This document shows positions 19,738-33,019 of a DNA stretch of 64,000 bases, one piece after another. The translations under genes and the position numbers were made by a program. The stretch is from the NCBI GenBank assembly GCA_963789075.1, contig CAWBJQ010000006.1, positions 62,001 through 126,000 on the forward strand. Direction: 5' to 3'. A model generated the notes under the pieces. It was not told the origin of the DNA and ran no database searches. It saw only the letters and a program-made list of their open reading frames with translations. Origin of the DNA: DATATJ01 sp963789075. GTDB taxonomy: Bacteria; Acidobacteriota; Vicinamibacteria; Vicinamibacterales; CAVVIG01. Numbering within the stretch: the first letter of the stretch is position 1; each line of letters begins with the position of its first letter.

Positions 19738-21500
19738 TCTTCAATCCTATGCAGAAGATCTTTCTTCTTCTGCCAAAGTGCGTCAATTTCGCGTCCGTGC
19801 TGGCCGGCGCCGAGCGCCTGCAGTCGATCGATTTCGCGCTGAATCGCGGCGCGTTCGCGATCCCACCTCAGCCGCTTGATCGCGCGCGCACATTCGCCGG
19901 CCGGGGCCGGGGGATGGGGATGCGCGGCGATACTGGTTACGAGCTGTGCGTTCATGGTACTTAGACGCTGCAACAGGCCCGAGGGTAAGGCGTCTGCCGG
20001 CTGTTCGTGCAGGCTCCGCGCCATCTCGAAAATCTCCCGGCCCGCCAGAGATTGCAGGTCGTCGTCGTCAAGCTCCGCCAGCGCCGCGAGGGCGTCGCCG
20101 GTGTTGTGCACCAGGCTCCAAATCAGCGCTTTTTCGGCATCTTTCATCTGGCCCGTGGCCGGCAGCTCCCGGGCCGTCAAGCTGGTGCGGCGGCTCACGG
20201 CCGCCTTGCGGATTTCGGCCCGCGTCACCTCTTCTGTAATCCGCGCTTTATGCGCGATTCTGTCCGCAAACTGGTCGCGTGCGGCGGCGTCGGGAATGCG
20301 CGCCGCCACCGTCAGCATCTTCCCGAAAAATTGTCGCCGAACGTCTTCGTGCTCGAAATCGAGTCCGGCGGCCGCATTGTCCACCAGATATTCAAGATAC
20401 GGCCGCGAACTGCGCAATCTTTCACGGTAGCGGTCGGCGCCGTTGCGCCTGATGAACGTATCGGGATCTTCGCCCGTATCCAGCATCACGACGTTGACGT
20501 CGAACCCCTCGGCGACCAGCAGCTCACACGAGCGCGCCGCCGCGCCCTGGCCGGCCGCGTCCGGATCGTAGCTGAGCACGATTTTCGTCGTGAACCGCCG
20601 CAGCAGCTGCGCCTGCTGGGTGGTGAGCGCCGTGCCGCAGGAGGCGACGACCGGCGCCGCGTCGCTCTGGAACACCTGCGCGAAGTCGAAATAGCCCTCG
20701 ACGAGCACGGCATATCCCAGCTTGCGGATGCCCTGCTTCGTGAGGTGCAGACCGTACAGCGTGCGGCTCTTCGAGTAGATCGGCGTCTCCGGCGAATTGA
20801 GATACTTCGGTCCGCCCTGATCCGGGTCCATCTGCCGTCCGCCGAACGCGATGATCGACCCGGTGTCGCGGCAGATCGGCATCATCAGCCGGTGCCGGAA
20901 TCGATCGACCACTTCGCCTCCGTCGCGCTGCGCGACGAGGCCGCTTTGCAGCAGCACGCCCTGCGCGAACCCTTGCGCGAGCAGCCGCGCCTTCAGACCG
21001 TCGCGCGACTGCGGCGCGTAGCCGAGGCCGAGCCGCTCGATCGTCGCCGCCGTGACGCCGCGCTCCTTCAACTGCTGGCGCGCGCGTGCGCCAGCCGGCG
21101 CGGCGAGCTGTTCCCGGAAGTACGCCGCCGCCACTTCGTGCATCTTGAGCAGCGCCTCGCGCAGCGCCGAATCGCGCCGCGCGTCATCGTCCACGCCTTC
21201 GGTGGGCTCGGGCAGCGAGACGCCGAACTTCTGCGCGAGCATGCGCACGGCGTCCTGGAAGCCGACCTTCTCGTGCAGCTCGAGGAACTTGAACACGTCG
21301 CCGCCGACGCCGCAGCCGAAACAGTGGAAGAAGCCCTTCTCCGGATTCACGTTGAACGACGGCGTCTTCTCCGAATGAAACGGACACAGCCCCTTGTACG
21401 TCGTCCCCGCCCGCTTCAGCGGGACGTACTCCTGCACGACCTGCACGATATTCGCCTGCAGGCGGAGGTCGTCGATGAACGATTGGGGAAATAGACCCAT
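19734..21500 (-). CDS. dnaG: DnaG, DNA primase
   Basis: 588 residues from MGLFPQSFIDDLR; four more residues are possible from ATG 21512. The N-terminal zinc ribbon has CPFHSEKTPSF and FHCFGCGVGGD. The RNA-polymerase domain has FGGRQMDPDQGGPKYLNSPETPIYSK. TOPRIM motifs are VEGYFDFAQVF and VLSYDPDAAGQ. The C-terminal DnaB-binding domain is the loosely conserved last 150 residues. The frame is intact, in contrast with the neighbouring mutS2. It forms an operon with rpoD downstream (4-base overlap). Confidence 0.95.
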
Positions 21501-21513
21501 ACAAATTGGCATT

Positions 21514-21566
21514 GGATCGAATTGCGTGAATTGCGTATTTCAATTACCAATCACCAATGACCAATT
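21514..21566. repeat. CCAAT/ATTGG inverted-repeat spacer between mutS2 and dnaG
   Basis: AT-rich against the genome average. AATTGGCATTGG at 21514-21525 is complementary to 21554-21566 with one bulged base. The interval repeats AATTGCGTG and CAATTACCAAT-type words. It is a spacer of about 70 bases between the mutS2 stop and the dnaG start, both on the minus strand. Confidence 0.7.
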
Positions 21567-21571
21567 CCCAA

Positions 21572-24001
21572 TTACTCCTTCAGCTCCACGACTGTCACTC
21601 CGCCGCCGCCCTGTTCCGGCGGCGCCGTCGCGAACTTCGCGACGAGCGGATGCTGCCGCAGAAATTCGGCGAGCGCGCGCTTCAGCTGGCCGGTGCCGTA
21701 CCCGTGAATCACGCGGATCGACGCGCTGATCGTCGAGCAGCGACTCGTCGAGGAAGCGTTCCGCTCGCGTCAGCGCTTCGTCCACGGTGCAGCCGATCAC
21801 GTTCAAATCCGACGGCGCCGTCTCGCGCGGCTGCAGCGTCCACGTTCACGCTCGACCCGCGCCGCTGCCGCGCGATCCGCCGACGACGCGCAGGTCGCGC
21901 ACGCTCGCGCGCATGCGTTTCCCGCGCACGTCGAGATCCGCCGTGCCATCGTGCACCGCCGTCACCACCGCTTCGAGCCCCAGGCCGCCGACCATGACGC
22001 GGTCGCCGACGGCGGACGCTCGGCCGGCGGCTGGATGGCCGGCGTCGGCGGCTCGGACGGCTGCGAACACAGCTGAGCGCTGCGCGACCGCGTCGACCGC
22101 TGATCGCGCGCGCGGCACGCGATCGACGGCCGCGCGGGCGTCGCTGCGCACCGCGCCGGCCTCGCCCGTCGACACCGGCCTGCGGCGCCGCTTCGTGCGC
22201 GATCGCCGCCGTCTTCGCCTTCAGCTCCGGCGATGACACTCGTCGATCTCGCGCCGCGCCTGGCGCACCTGCGTCTCGAGCTCTTCGTTCAGCCGCCGCC
22301 GGAACGTGTCTTCGCGCTGCCGCAGCGCGTCCTCGCGCTGGCGCATCCGCGCCTCCGCGTCGTGCAGCGTCTCGCGCTCGCGCGCGGCGAGCCGATGCTC
22401 GTGCTCGAGCGCGCGCATGTCGCGATCGATCTTCGCGAGGTGCTCGGCGAGCTGCGCTTCGCGCGCGCTCAGGTTCTGCCGCGCCGCGGCGACCACCGAC
22501 GGGTTCAGGCCGAGCCGCCCCGCGATCTCGAGCGCGAGGCTCCGGCCCGGCGATCCGTAGATCAGCTGATACGTCGGCGCGAACGTGTCGGCGTCGAAGC
22601 CGAACGCCGCGCTCGCGACGCCCTCGGTCGTCGACGCGTACGTCTTGAGCGCGTCGTAGTGGCTCGTCGCCATGATCGTCGCGCCGCGCCGGCGGAAGTG
22701 ATCGACGATCGCCACGCCGAGCGCGCCGCCTTCGATCGGATCGGTGCCCGATCCGACTTCGTCGAGCAGCACGAGCGCCGGCACCGCGAGGCCGCGGTCC
22801 ATCGACGCGATGTTCGTGATGTGCGCCGAGAACGTGCTCAGGCTCGCGTCGATCGACTGCTCGTCGCCGATGTCCGCGAAGATCGACCGGAACACCGGCA
22901 GCCGCGATCCGTCGGCCGCCGGAATCCGCAGCCCCGCCTGCGCCATCAGCGCGAGCAGGCCCGCGGTCTTGAGCGCCACCGTCTTGCCGCCGGTGTTCGG
23001 CCCGGTCACGAGCAGCGTCGTGGCCGGCGGAATGATCTTGATCGTGACCGGCACCGGCTGCTTCAGCAGCGGATGCCGCGCCGCCTGCAGCTCGAACGCG
23101 CCGTCGGTCGTCAGCACCGGCTCGACGCCGTCGACCGATTGCGAGAAGCGGGCGCGCGCCTGCAGCACGTCGAGCTCGGTCGCCGCTTCGATCGTGCGCT
23201 GCAGGTCGCTCCGCGCGCGCGCGGAACGCGATCGGTGAGCGCGAGCAGGATGCGGCGGACCTCCTCCTGCTCCTGCTCCTCGAGCGCGACGATGTCGTTG
23301 TTGATCTCGACGGTGCTGAGCGGCTCGAGATACAGGCTCGCGCCGCTCGTCGACGCGCCGTGCACGATGCCCGGGAATCGAGCTGCGATGCTCCGCCTTG
23401 ACGACGATGCACGTAGCGGCCGTTCCGCTCGGTGACGACCTGATCCTGCAGGTACTTCGCCGTGTCCTTGCCGCGCAGATACGACTCGAGCGTGCCGCGC
23501 AGCCGCGTCCGCTGCTTGCGCAGCCGCTCGCGGATCATCTTGAGCTCCGGGCTCGCGTGATCGACGACGTCGCCGGACGGGTCGATCTTGTCGCGGACGT
23601 GCGCCGTTTCGCCCTTGAACGACGCGGCGCCGCCGCTGGCGGCCTCGAGCAGCGGAAACGATCCGTTCGCGCGGCGAATCGCCGCGCGCGACTCGTCCAC
23701 CGAGTCGAGAAAGGTGGCCAGCGCCAGCAGCCGCAGCGCCTCGAGCGCGCGTCCTTCGATCGCCGAGCGACTGCGAGAATCGTCCGGCAGCTCGCTCGAC
23801 GCGCGCAGCGGCAGCGCGCGATTCGCCGCCGAGATATCGGACCGTCTCGGTCGTCGCGGCGAGCAGCTGCGCGACCGTCGGCGGATCGGTGGACGGCGCG
23901 AGCCGCGCCAGGCGCTCGTCGCCCATCGGCGTCAGCGCAAAGGCGCGGACCGCTTCGACGATCCGATCGAATTCGAGAGCCCGAAGGGCTCCAAGCTGCA
24001 T
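21572..24001 (-). CDS. mutS2: MutS2 with Smr domain (about twelve frame breaks)
   Basis: MutS2 ATPases bind branched DNA or act on collided ribosomes. Start ATG 24001 (MQLGALRALEFDRIVEAV). The lever region has KMIRERLRKQRTRLRGTLESYL. The ATPase has Walker A TGPNTGGKTVALKTAG, Walker B LVLLDEVGSGTDP and MATSHYDALKTYA. A long coiled coil follows, and the C-terminal Smr nuclease-like domain ends VIHGYGTGQLKRAL...VTVVELKE at 21572. The frame shifts about twelve times, near 23843, 23402, 23372, 23230, 23217, 22235, 22228, 22180, 21860 (two), 21842 and 21723. Removing one base each (mostly a G after C) gives about 805 residues, a normal length. Confidence 0.9.
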
Positions 24002-24083
24002 AGTGGAATGCCCGGAAGATGACCGCACGCGAGAAAGCGGGGAACCCTTAATCGTACCGTACGGCATGACGGCGTTCGGGATT

Positions 24084-24185
24084 GGATCGGGATTCGGGAT
24101 TCGCTCGGGTTTCGGGCTTGCCGAATCCCGCGACTCGCGCCCGAGTCCCCGCGAACCCGGCGAATCCCAAGCCGAATCCCGATCC
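24084..24185. repeat. GGGATTCG/CGAATCCC inverted-repeat spacer between larB and mutS2
   Basis: 24084-24097 and 24172-24185 form a perfect 14-bp inverted repeat (GGATCGGGATTCGG). Between and around them (about 24075-24205) the sequence is built almost only from GGGATTCG, CTCGGGTT, CGAATCCC and GAGTCCC words. It is the spacer between the larB stop and the mutS2 start. Confidence 0.75.
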
Positions 24186-24201
24186 CGAGTCCCGAGTCCC
24201 G

Positions 24202-24962
<761 letters not shown>

Positions 24963-24983
24963 CGCGATAAACCGCCCGTTTTG

Positions 24984-25012
24984 TTGACCTTTTCAGACCC
25001 GAACAGTAATAT
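24984..25012 (+). promoter_or_regulatory. Predicted sigma-70 promoter for the glycosyltransferase operon
   Basis: TTGACC at 24984-24989 and TAATAT at 25007-25012 with a 17-base spacer, in a short AT-rich gap between divergent larB and the glycosyltransferase. The expected transcript start lies about 30 bases before ATG 25050. Confidence 0.55.
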
Positions 25013-25049
25013 AAATGATTGTGCCGTTTGAGGTTTTCGCCGCTAAAAA

Positions 25050-26609
25050 ATGACGCCCGCTGAAACCTTCATCCTCGCCGCGTATTTCTTCGTCCTCATC
25101 ATTCTCGCTGTTTACGGCTGGCATCGCTATTACCTCGTGTATTTGTACATGAGCGAATCGCGATAAGGAACCGAAGGCCGGTCCGGCGCTCGAATCCGCT
25201 GCCGGTCGTCACCATCCAGCTGCCGCTCTATAACGAGATGTACGTCGCGGATCGGCTGATCGACGCCGTCTGCAGCATCGAGTATCCGCGCGAGCTGCTC
25301 GAGATTCAGGTGCTGGACGACTCGACCGACGAGACGCGGGCGATTGCCGGCCTTGCGGTCAGCCGCTGGTCGGCGCGCGGCGTCGACATCAAATACCTCC
25401 ACCGCCGGGATCGCACCGGCTACAAAGCCGGCGCGCTCGAAGCAGGGCCTGAAGGTGGCGCGCGGCGAGTTCGTCGGCATCTTCGACGCCGACTTCATTC
25501 CAACCGCCGATTTCCTCACGCGGCTGATGCCGCATTTTGCCGACGCCAAGGTCGGGATGGTGCAGGCCCGCTGGGGCCACATCAACGCCGATTACTCGCT
25601 GCTCACGAAAATTCAGGCGATTTTGCTCGACGGCCACTTCGTCCTCGAGCACGGCGGCCGCAACCGCGGGGGCCGCTTCTTCAACTTCAACGGCACGGCC
25701 GGCGTCTGGCGCCGCTCGGCGATTGAAGATGCCGGCGGCTGGCAGCACGACACGCTCACCGAAGATCTGGATCTCAGTTACCGCGCGCAGCTGCGCGGCT
25801 GGCGCTTCGTCTTCGTGTCCGACCTGATCGCCCCCGCCGAAGTGCCGGTCGAGATGAACGCGTTCAAGTCGCAGCAGCACCGCTGGGCCAAGGGCTCGAT
25901 TCAGACCTGCCGCAAGCTGCTGCCGCGCATCCTGCGCTCGGATCTGCCGCTCGGCGTGAAGGTGGAGGCGTTTTTCCACCTCACCGCGAACTTCAACTAC
26001 ATCCTGATGTGCATCCTCTCGGTGCTGATGTTCCCGTCCATGGTGATCCGCTACAACATGGGCTGGTACGAGATGCTGCTGATCGACATCCCGCTGTTCT
26101 TCGCGGCCACCTTTTCGTTCTGCAATTTCTACACGGTGTGTCAGCGCGAGATTCACAAGGACTGGCGCGCGCGCATCAAGTACGTGCCGTTCCTGATGTC
26201 GGTCGGCATCGGCCTCTCGGTGAACAACACGCGCGCGGTCTTCGAGGCGCTGTTCAACAAGCAGAGCGAGTTCGCCCGCACGCCGAAGTACCGCATCGAA
26301 GCGGACGCCGACGAGTGGGTCGGCAAGAAATACCGCCAGTCCGTGGCCGTGCAGCCGCTGGTCGAGCTTGGGCTCGGACTCTACTTCACGGCCACGGTGT
26401 TCTACGCGCTGGCCAACCAGATCTACGGCACGCTGCCGTTTCTGGTGCTCTTCCAGGTCGGTTTTCTGTACACCGGCCTGCTCTCGATCGTCCAGCAGTA
26501 CGCCGGAGACCCGGTGGTCGCCGCCGGTCTGCAGCCGGGCGGCAGGGTCTTAAACAGTCGCAGTCGCCAGGATCGCCAGTTCGAGTCATCAGTTGACGTC
26601 AGATCATAG
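25050..26609 (+). CDS. Membrane family-2 glycosyltransferase, cellulose-synthase-like (three frame breaks)
   Basis: Start ATG 25050 after AT-rich leader. One N-terminal transmembrane helix (FILAAYFFVLIILAVYGW) precedes a GT-A domain with LDDSTDETR, the DxD motif IFDADFIP, TEDLDL and QQHRWAKGS. That is the D, DxD, D, QxxRW set of processive inverting transferases. C-terminal transmembrane helices follow. It resembles the CsbB/BcsA-like glucomannan-type enzymes; the product is unknown. Single extra bases near 25154, 25191 and 25446 are needed to join the frame (518 residues). The last 20 residues come from a CAGTC/CGCCAG repetitive stretch (26553-26600). The stop TAG shares its G with the GTG start of the next gene. 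Confidence 0.85.
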
Positions 26610-27780
26610 TGGCCAAGTCCAAGGTTGCGGTTCTCCGCGTGTCGCCGGACACGATCCTCTCCGACATCGACCGCCTCGTCGACCCTCGCCGGCGTCGACG
26701 CGCGCGCTCGCGCCCGGCAAGACCACGATCCTGAAAGACAACATCTCCTGGCACTTCCCGTTTCCGGCGGCGAACACGACGCCGTGGCAGCTCGAAGGGA
26801 CGATCCAGGCGCTGGCGGCGCGCGGATTCAGCGATCAGGTGTGCGTCCAGAACAAGACGGTCGTCACCAACGCGTTCAAGGGCGAGGATCTGAACCACTA
26901 CGTCCCGATCTTCAAGCGCTACGGCATTCCCGTCCTCTACAACTTCAAGGACGAGGACATGACGTGGGTGAACTACGTGCCGAAGGCGCGGATGCGCGTG
27001 CTCAACGACATCTTTCCGGAAGGCATCAGCATCCCCGACTACTTCTTCGGCAAGAACATCGTCCATCTGCCGACGACCAAGTGCCACATCTACACGACGA
27101 CGACCGGCGCGATGAAGAACGCGTTCGGCGGCCTGCTGAACACGCGGCGCCACTACACGCATTCGTGGATTCACGAGACGCTCGTCGATCTGCTCGCCAT
27201 CCAGAAGGAGATTCATTCCGGGCTCTTCGCGATCATGGACGGTACGACGGCCGGCAACGGACCGGGGCCGCGCACGATGTACCCGGTGGTGAAGAACGTG
27301 ATGCTGGCGTCGGCCGACCAGGTCGCGATCGACGCGGTGTCGGCGAAGATGATGGGCTTCGATCCGCTGTCCCTGCAGTACATCAACCTCGCGCACGAGG
27401 ACGGCCTCGGCGTCGGCGATCCGCGCGAGATCGAAATCGTCGGCGACGTGGACGCCGCGCAGGAGAACTGGCACTTCCATGTCGGCAAGAACCTGGTGCG
27501 GGTCGGCGGCGGCGATCTGATCTGGTTCGGTCCGCTGAAGCGCTTTCAGAAGCTGTTCTTCCACACGCCGCTCGTGAACGGCTTCATCCTGGCCAGCGAC
27601 GTGTATCACGATTTCTACCGGTGGCCGCTCGTCGACCGCAAGATCTTCGAACGGTGGTGCGAGAGCACCGCGTGGGGCCAGATGTTTCTGCAATACGCGC
27701 AGATGGGGCCACAGGGCGATCCGCGGCATCCGATCGCCGCCACCGCGGCGGCACCGCCGGTTTCTTCTCGCATTCACTGA
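26609..27780 (+). CDS. DUF362 family protein (two frame breaks)
   Basis: GTG 26609 overlaps the glycosyltransferase stop (TAGTG), so translation is coupled. The N-terminus KSKVAVLRVSPDTILSDIDRLVD continues after two extra bases, near 26686 (GACCCTC) and 26704 (CGCGCTC), into APGKTTILKDNISWHFPFPA. Later conserved parts are LPTTKCHIYTTTTGAMKN and IMDGTTAGNGPGPRTM. DUF362 proteins are widespread, some with ferredoxin domains, and have no settled function; no cysteine cluster is present here. The corrected length is 389 residues. Its coupling to a glycosyltransferase hints at a shared envelope-glycan role. Confidence 0.75.
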
Positions 27781-27884
27781 ACAACCCGCGTATATTCGCC
27801 GCATTCCGCCACGCTAGGCGCCGGCGCGTCCGCGCCTGCGCCATTGCCATCGCGCAGGTCGACAGACCTGCCAAGGAGTGCGCC

Positions 27885-28343
27885 ATGAATTACGGTCGCC
27901 TTGCGCTCGCTGCCGTGGTCGCCACGATTGTCGACGGTGTCTACGGCTTCGTCGTGTACGGAAACCTGCTGGCAAGCCAGTTCGCCGCGTATCCGGGCGT
28001 CTACCGTCCGGCCGACACGCAGGCGCCCTTCATGCCGTATCTCTTTGGCGGGATCTTCCTGGCGATGCTGGCGGCGTCGTGCATGTACGCCAAGGGCTAC
28101 GAGGGCGGCAGCGGCCTGATGGAAGGCGCGCGATTCGGCATGCTGGTCGGGATTCTCGAGGTCGGCTACTCGGTGATCGTGACCTACGCCATCACCAATA
28201 TCGGCCGGCGGCTGACCGGTTCGATGGCCGCCGCCAGCCTCGTCGAGTGGATTCTCGCTGGCATCGTCATCGGGCTGGTGTACAAGCCGGCCTTCGCCTC
28301 GGCTTCGCGAAGAGCGCCCGGCAGTATGATTGTAGAGTTATGA
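27885..28343 (+). CDS. Small four-helix membrane protein, unknown
   Basis: 152 residues, ATG 27885 with AAGGAG at 27873-27878. Four hydrophobic segments are visible: ALAAVVATIVDGVYGFVVY, YLFGGIFLAMLAASCMYA, GMLVGILEVGYSVIVTYA and LVEWILAGIVIGLVY. The layout resembles DUF1761-type small membrane proteins. The stop overlaps the citrate synthase start as ATGA, so both are probably cotranscribed. No function can be assigned. Confidence 0.75.
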   Translation: MNYGRLALAAVVATIVDGVYGFVVYGNLLASQFAAYPGVYRPADTQAPFMPYLFGGIFLAMLAASCMYAKGYEGGSGLMEGARFGMLVGILEVGYSVIVTYAITNIGRRLTGSMAAASLVEWILAGIVIGLVYKPAFASASRRAPGSMIVEL

Positions 28344-29479
28344 CCACGGCCGAAAAGCCCAAAGCCGGGCTCGAAGACACGGTTGCCACCTCGTCCGCGA
28401 TCTGCTTTCTCGACGGCGATCGCGGCGTCCTCGCGTACTGCGGATACGACATCCACGACCTGGCGCGGCACGCGACCTTCGAAGAAGTCTGCTACCTGCT
28501 CTGGCATCGGCGGCTCCCGACGCGCGCGGAGCTCGGCGATCTGCAGTCGCAGCTCAGTGCAGCGCGCCAGCTGCCCGAGCCGGTGCTCCGGCTGATGCAC
28601 TCGCTGCCGGCGAGCGACGGCATGGACACGCTGCGAACGCTCACGTCAGCGCTCAGTCATTACGACTTCGACGCGTCGGACCACTCGCCGCAGGCGAGCT
28701 ATCGCAAGGCGGTTCGCCTCACCGCGCAAATCAGCTCGATCGTCGCGACGATGGGGCGGATGGCGGCGGGCGGGGGCGTGATCCAGCCGGATCCGGTGCT
28801 GGGGCACGCGGCGAATTTTCTGTACATGCTGACGGGCGAACGTCCCGGCGCGCTCGCGACGCACGCCTTCGACGTCGCGCTGATCCTGCACGCGGATCAC
28901 GAGCTGAACGCGTCGACGTTCGCGGCGCGCGTGGCGGCGGCGACGCTCACGGACATCCACTCGGCGATCGTCGCGGCGATCGGCACGCTGAAGGGGCCGC
29001 TCCACGGCGGTGCGAATGCCGACGTGATGCGCCTGCTGCTCGAGATCGGCCCGACGGCGCCGCCCGAGAAAGCGGAGGACGTCGTCCGGGCCAAGCTGGC
29101 GCGGAAGGAGAAGATCCCCGGCTTCGGCCACCGCGTGTATCACACCGAGGATCCGCGCGCGACGCACCTGCGGCAGATGTCGAAGGATCTCGGCCAGCGC
29201 GCCGGCCAGCCGATCTGGTTCGACATGTCGCAGAAGATCGAGGCGCTCGTGAAGACCGAGAAGAAGCTGAATCCGAACGTCGACTTCTATTCGGCGTCCA
29301 CCTACTACGCGCTCGGCATTCCCATCGAGCTGTTCACGCCGATCTTCGCGGTGAGCCGCGTCGCCGGCTGGACCGCGCACGTGCTCGAGCAGTACGCCAA
29401 CAATCGCCTCATTCGGCCGCGCGCCGAGTACATCGGCCCGGAGTATCCGCAGCGCTACATCCCGCTCGAGGCCCGCTAG
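28340..29479 (+). CDS. gltA: Citrate synthase
   Basis: 379 residues. Condenses oxaloacetate and acetyl-CoA at the entry of the TCA cycle. Catalytic residues are visible: His in ALILHADHELNAST (about residue 195), His in GTLKGPLHGGANADVM (about 225) and Asp in NVDFYSASTYYALGIP (about 315). FGHRVY, also conserved, lies between. The length matches the short type I/II enzymes of Gram-positives and acidobacteria (CitZ-like) rather than the longer hexameric E. coli form. An alternative is 2-methylcitrate synthase, which shares these residues; no prp genes are nearby. The frame is intact and the start overlaps the preceding membrane gene by 4 bases. Confidence 0.92.
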   Translation: MTTAEKPKAGLEDTVATSSAICFLDGDRGVLAYCGYDIHDLARHATFEEVCYLLWHRRLPTRAELGDLQSQLSAARQLPEPVLRLMHSLPASDGMDTLRTLTSALSHYDFDASDHSPQASYRKAVRLTAQISSIVATMGRMAAGGGVIQPDPVLGHAANFLYMLTGERPGALATHAFDVALILHADHELNASTFAARVAAATLTDIHSAIVAAIGTLKGPLHGGANADVMRLLLEIGPTAPPEKAEDVVRAKLARKEKIPGFGHRVYHTEDPRATHLRQMSKDLGQRAGQPIWFDMSQKIEALVKTEKKLNPNVDFYSASTYYALGIPIELFTPIFAVSRVAGWTAHVLEQYANNRLIRPRAEYIGPEYPQRYIPLEAR

Positions 29480-29544
29480 TCGAACTCTGTGGGAATGCAT
29501 CTTTCAGGTGGGATTGAGAAGGGCCTTGCCCACTTGGTTCGACG

Positions 29545-29970
29545 ATGGTAGCGTCGAACGTATGGAGTACCAGGTACAAGGGCCGGAAGCCGCGGGGGCT
29601 GCGGGTACGCGAGACCGCTCCAGCCTACGGCCCGGACGAACCTCGTGCCGCGCCGCCGGAGCGGACGGTCTTCCCTGTCGTGATCGCCGCCCGCGGCCGG
29701 CTGGTGTTGCCGGCTGAGGTGCGCGAGCGGTTGAACATCAAGGAGGGCGACCGCCTCGCGCTCATCGTCGACCCTGATGGATCCATCAAACTTCAGACCC
29801 GCAAGGTGGCGATCGCCAATCTTCAGGGTGCGTTCAAAGATCTTGCGCCTGGCCGAATCCTTAGTGACGAGTTGATCGCAGAGCGCAGATTGGAGGCCGC
29901 CAAGGAGGAGCGCGAAGCGCGCGCCTTTGCCCTCGCGTTGCGTCGTCGCGGCTCGAAGAAATCCGTGTGA
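29545..29970 (+). CDS. AbrB/MazE-type antitoxin of a VapBC-like module
   Basis: 141 residues from ATG 29545; the real start may lie further in, because the AbrB fold only begins at about residue 42 (FPVVIAARGRLVLPAEVRERLNIKEGDRLAL). That swapped-hairpin domain binds its own operator. The C-terminal basic helical tail (ERRLEAAKEEREARAFALALRRRG) should wrap the toxin. The stop TGA overlaps the PIN-gene GTG start (GTGA). Confidence 0.85.
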   Translation: MVASNVWSTRYKGRKPRGLRVRETAPAYGPDEPRAAPPERTVFPVVIAARGRLVLPAEVRERLNIKEGDRLALIVDPDGSIKLQTRKVAIANLQGAFKDLAPGRILSDELIAERRLEAAKEEREARAFALALRRRGSKKSV

Positions 29971-30383
29971 GCGATTTTGCGGTGAACGCGGTGCTGGACG
30001 CGTCCGCGCTGCTCGCCTTGATTCGGAAGGAGCCTGGCGCGGCGCGTGTTGGCGCGGCGCTCGATCGTGGGGCCGCGATCAGCGCTGTGAACTGGGCGGA
30101 GGTGCTGTCCAAGCTGATCGAAACCGGAGGTGACCCCGAAACCGCGGCGACGCGGGCGCTGCCAATCTCCGACAGCGGCGCGGGCGGATTGACGCTCGTG
30201 GCATTCGACGACGAACAAGCCCGCGTGGTGGCGCGGTTGCGCAACAAGACGCGCAGCCTCGGCCTGTCGCTCGCCGACCGCGCGGCGCTCGCGCTGGCGC
30301 AGTTGCGCGGCCTGCCTGTTTTGACGACCGACCGCGCCTGGCGAGCCCTGCGCCTGGCTGTCAGAGTGGACGTCATCCGCTGA
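29967..30383 (+). CDS. vapC: VapC-like PIN-domain toxin
   Basis: 138 residues, GTG start overlapping the antitoxin stop by 4 bases. The PIN RNase acidic residues are present: Asp in VLDASALLALI, Glu in NWAEVLSKL, and Asp residues in SLADRAALALA and LTTDRAW. PIN toxins of this kind cut tRNA or rRNA when released from the antitoxin. Target is unknown. Sits just before lepA in the same direction. Confidence 0.87.
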   Translation: MSDFAVNAVLDASALLALIRKEPGAARVGAALDRGAAISAVNWAEVLSKLIETGGDPETAATRALPISDSGAGGLTLVAFDDEQARVVARLRNKTRSLGLSLADRAALALAQLRGLPVLTTDRAWRALRLAVRVDVIR

Positions 30384-30425
30384 CCTCTTCCAGGCTGCTC
30401 CCAGAGCTGGCGCGCCGCGCGCGGC

Positions 30426-30431
30426 TATAAT
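30426..30431 (+). promoter_or_regulatory. Possible -10 box before lepA
   Basis: A perfect TATAAT 24 bases before ATG 30456. No recognisable -35 hexamer at 16-18 bases upstream, so the assignment rests on the -10 alone. Confidence 0.35.
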
Positions 30432-30455
30432 AAGGGGTTCGTTCACCTCCAGCAC

Positions 30456-32264
<1,809 letters not shown>

Positions 32265-32317
32265 GTTTTGTGGTCAGGGCTCAGGGCTCGCGGGCTCGCG
32301 GTGATGGTTGATCGCTA

Positions 32318-33019
32318 ATGGCTGATTTCAGGAAGTCGACGCTCCGCGAGTACTTCGAATCGATCGTGATCGCCGTCATCCTCGCGCTGTTCATCCGGAC
32401 GTTCGTCGTGCAGGCGTTCAAGATCCCCACGGGATCGATGGAAGAGAACCTGCTCATCGGCGATCACCTGCTCGTGAACAAGTTCATCTTCGGGCCCAGC
32501 GAATCGCGGCTCGAGCGTGCCCTGCTGCCGCTCGGCACGATCAAGCGCCACGACGTGCTCGTCTTCAAATACCCAGAGGAGCCGGACCGCGACTTCATCA
32601 AGCGCGTGATCGGCCTGCCGGGCGAGACGGTCGAAGTGCGCGAAAAGAAGGTCTACATCAACGGCCAGGCGCTCGACGAGCCGTACGCGCACTACCTGCA
32701 GCCGGTGGCCGTGCCGTCCGAGCTGCATGAGGTCACGTCGGTCGACGTGCGCGACCACTACGGCCCGGTGACGGTGCCGCCGGACCAGTACTTCATGATG
32801 GGCGACAATCGCGACAACTCGGCGGACAGCCGCTACTGGGGGTTCCTGCGCCGCGATTACATCAAAGGCAAGGCGCTCATCATCTACTGGTCGTACGAAG
32901 CCGGGCGCGAGGACTATCAGGACGAGGGCACGGGGGCGACGATCAAGGGGATGGCGTCGGTGTTCGTGCACTTCTTCACGCGGACCCGGTGGGATCGCAT
33001 GCTGCACCAGATTCGGTAA
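32318..33019 (+). CDS. lepB: LepB, signal peptidase I
   Basis: 233 residues. Cleaves Sec/Tat signal peptides at the outer face of the inner membrane. One N-terminal transmembrane segment (FESIVIAVILALFIRTFVV) is followed by box B with catalytic Ser in KIPTGSMEENLLIGD (about residue 41), box D with catalytic Lys in RDFIKRVIGLPGE (about 92), and box E MMGDNRDNSADSRYWG. The gap to lepA (32265-32317) contains short CAGGGCTC/GCGGGCTC repeats. The next gene starts directly after the stop codon. Confidence 0.95.
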   Translation: MADFRKSTLREYFESIVIAVILALFIRTFVVQAFKIPTGSMEENLLIGDHLLVNKFIFGPSESRLERALLPLGTIKRHDVLVFKYPEEPDRDFIKRVIGLPGETVEVREKKVYINGQALDEPYAHYLQPVAVPSELHEVTSVDVRDHYGPVTVPPDQYFMMGDNRDNSADSRYWGFLRRDYIKGKALIIYWSYEAGREDYQDEGTGATIKGMASVFVHFFTRTRWDRMLHQIR

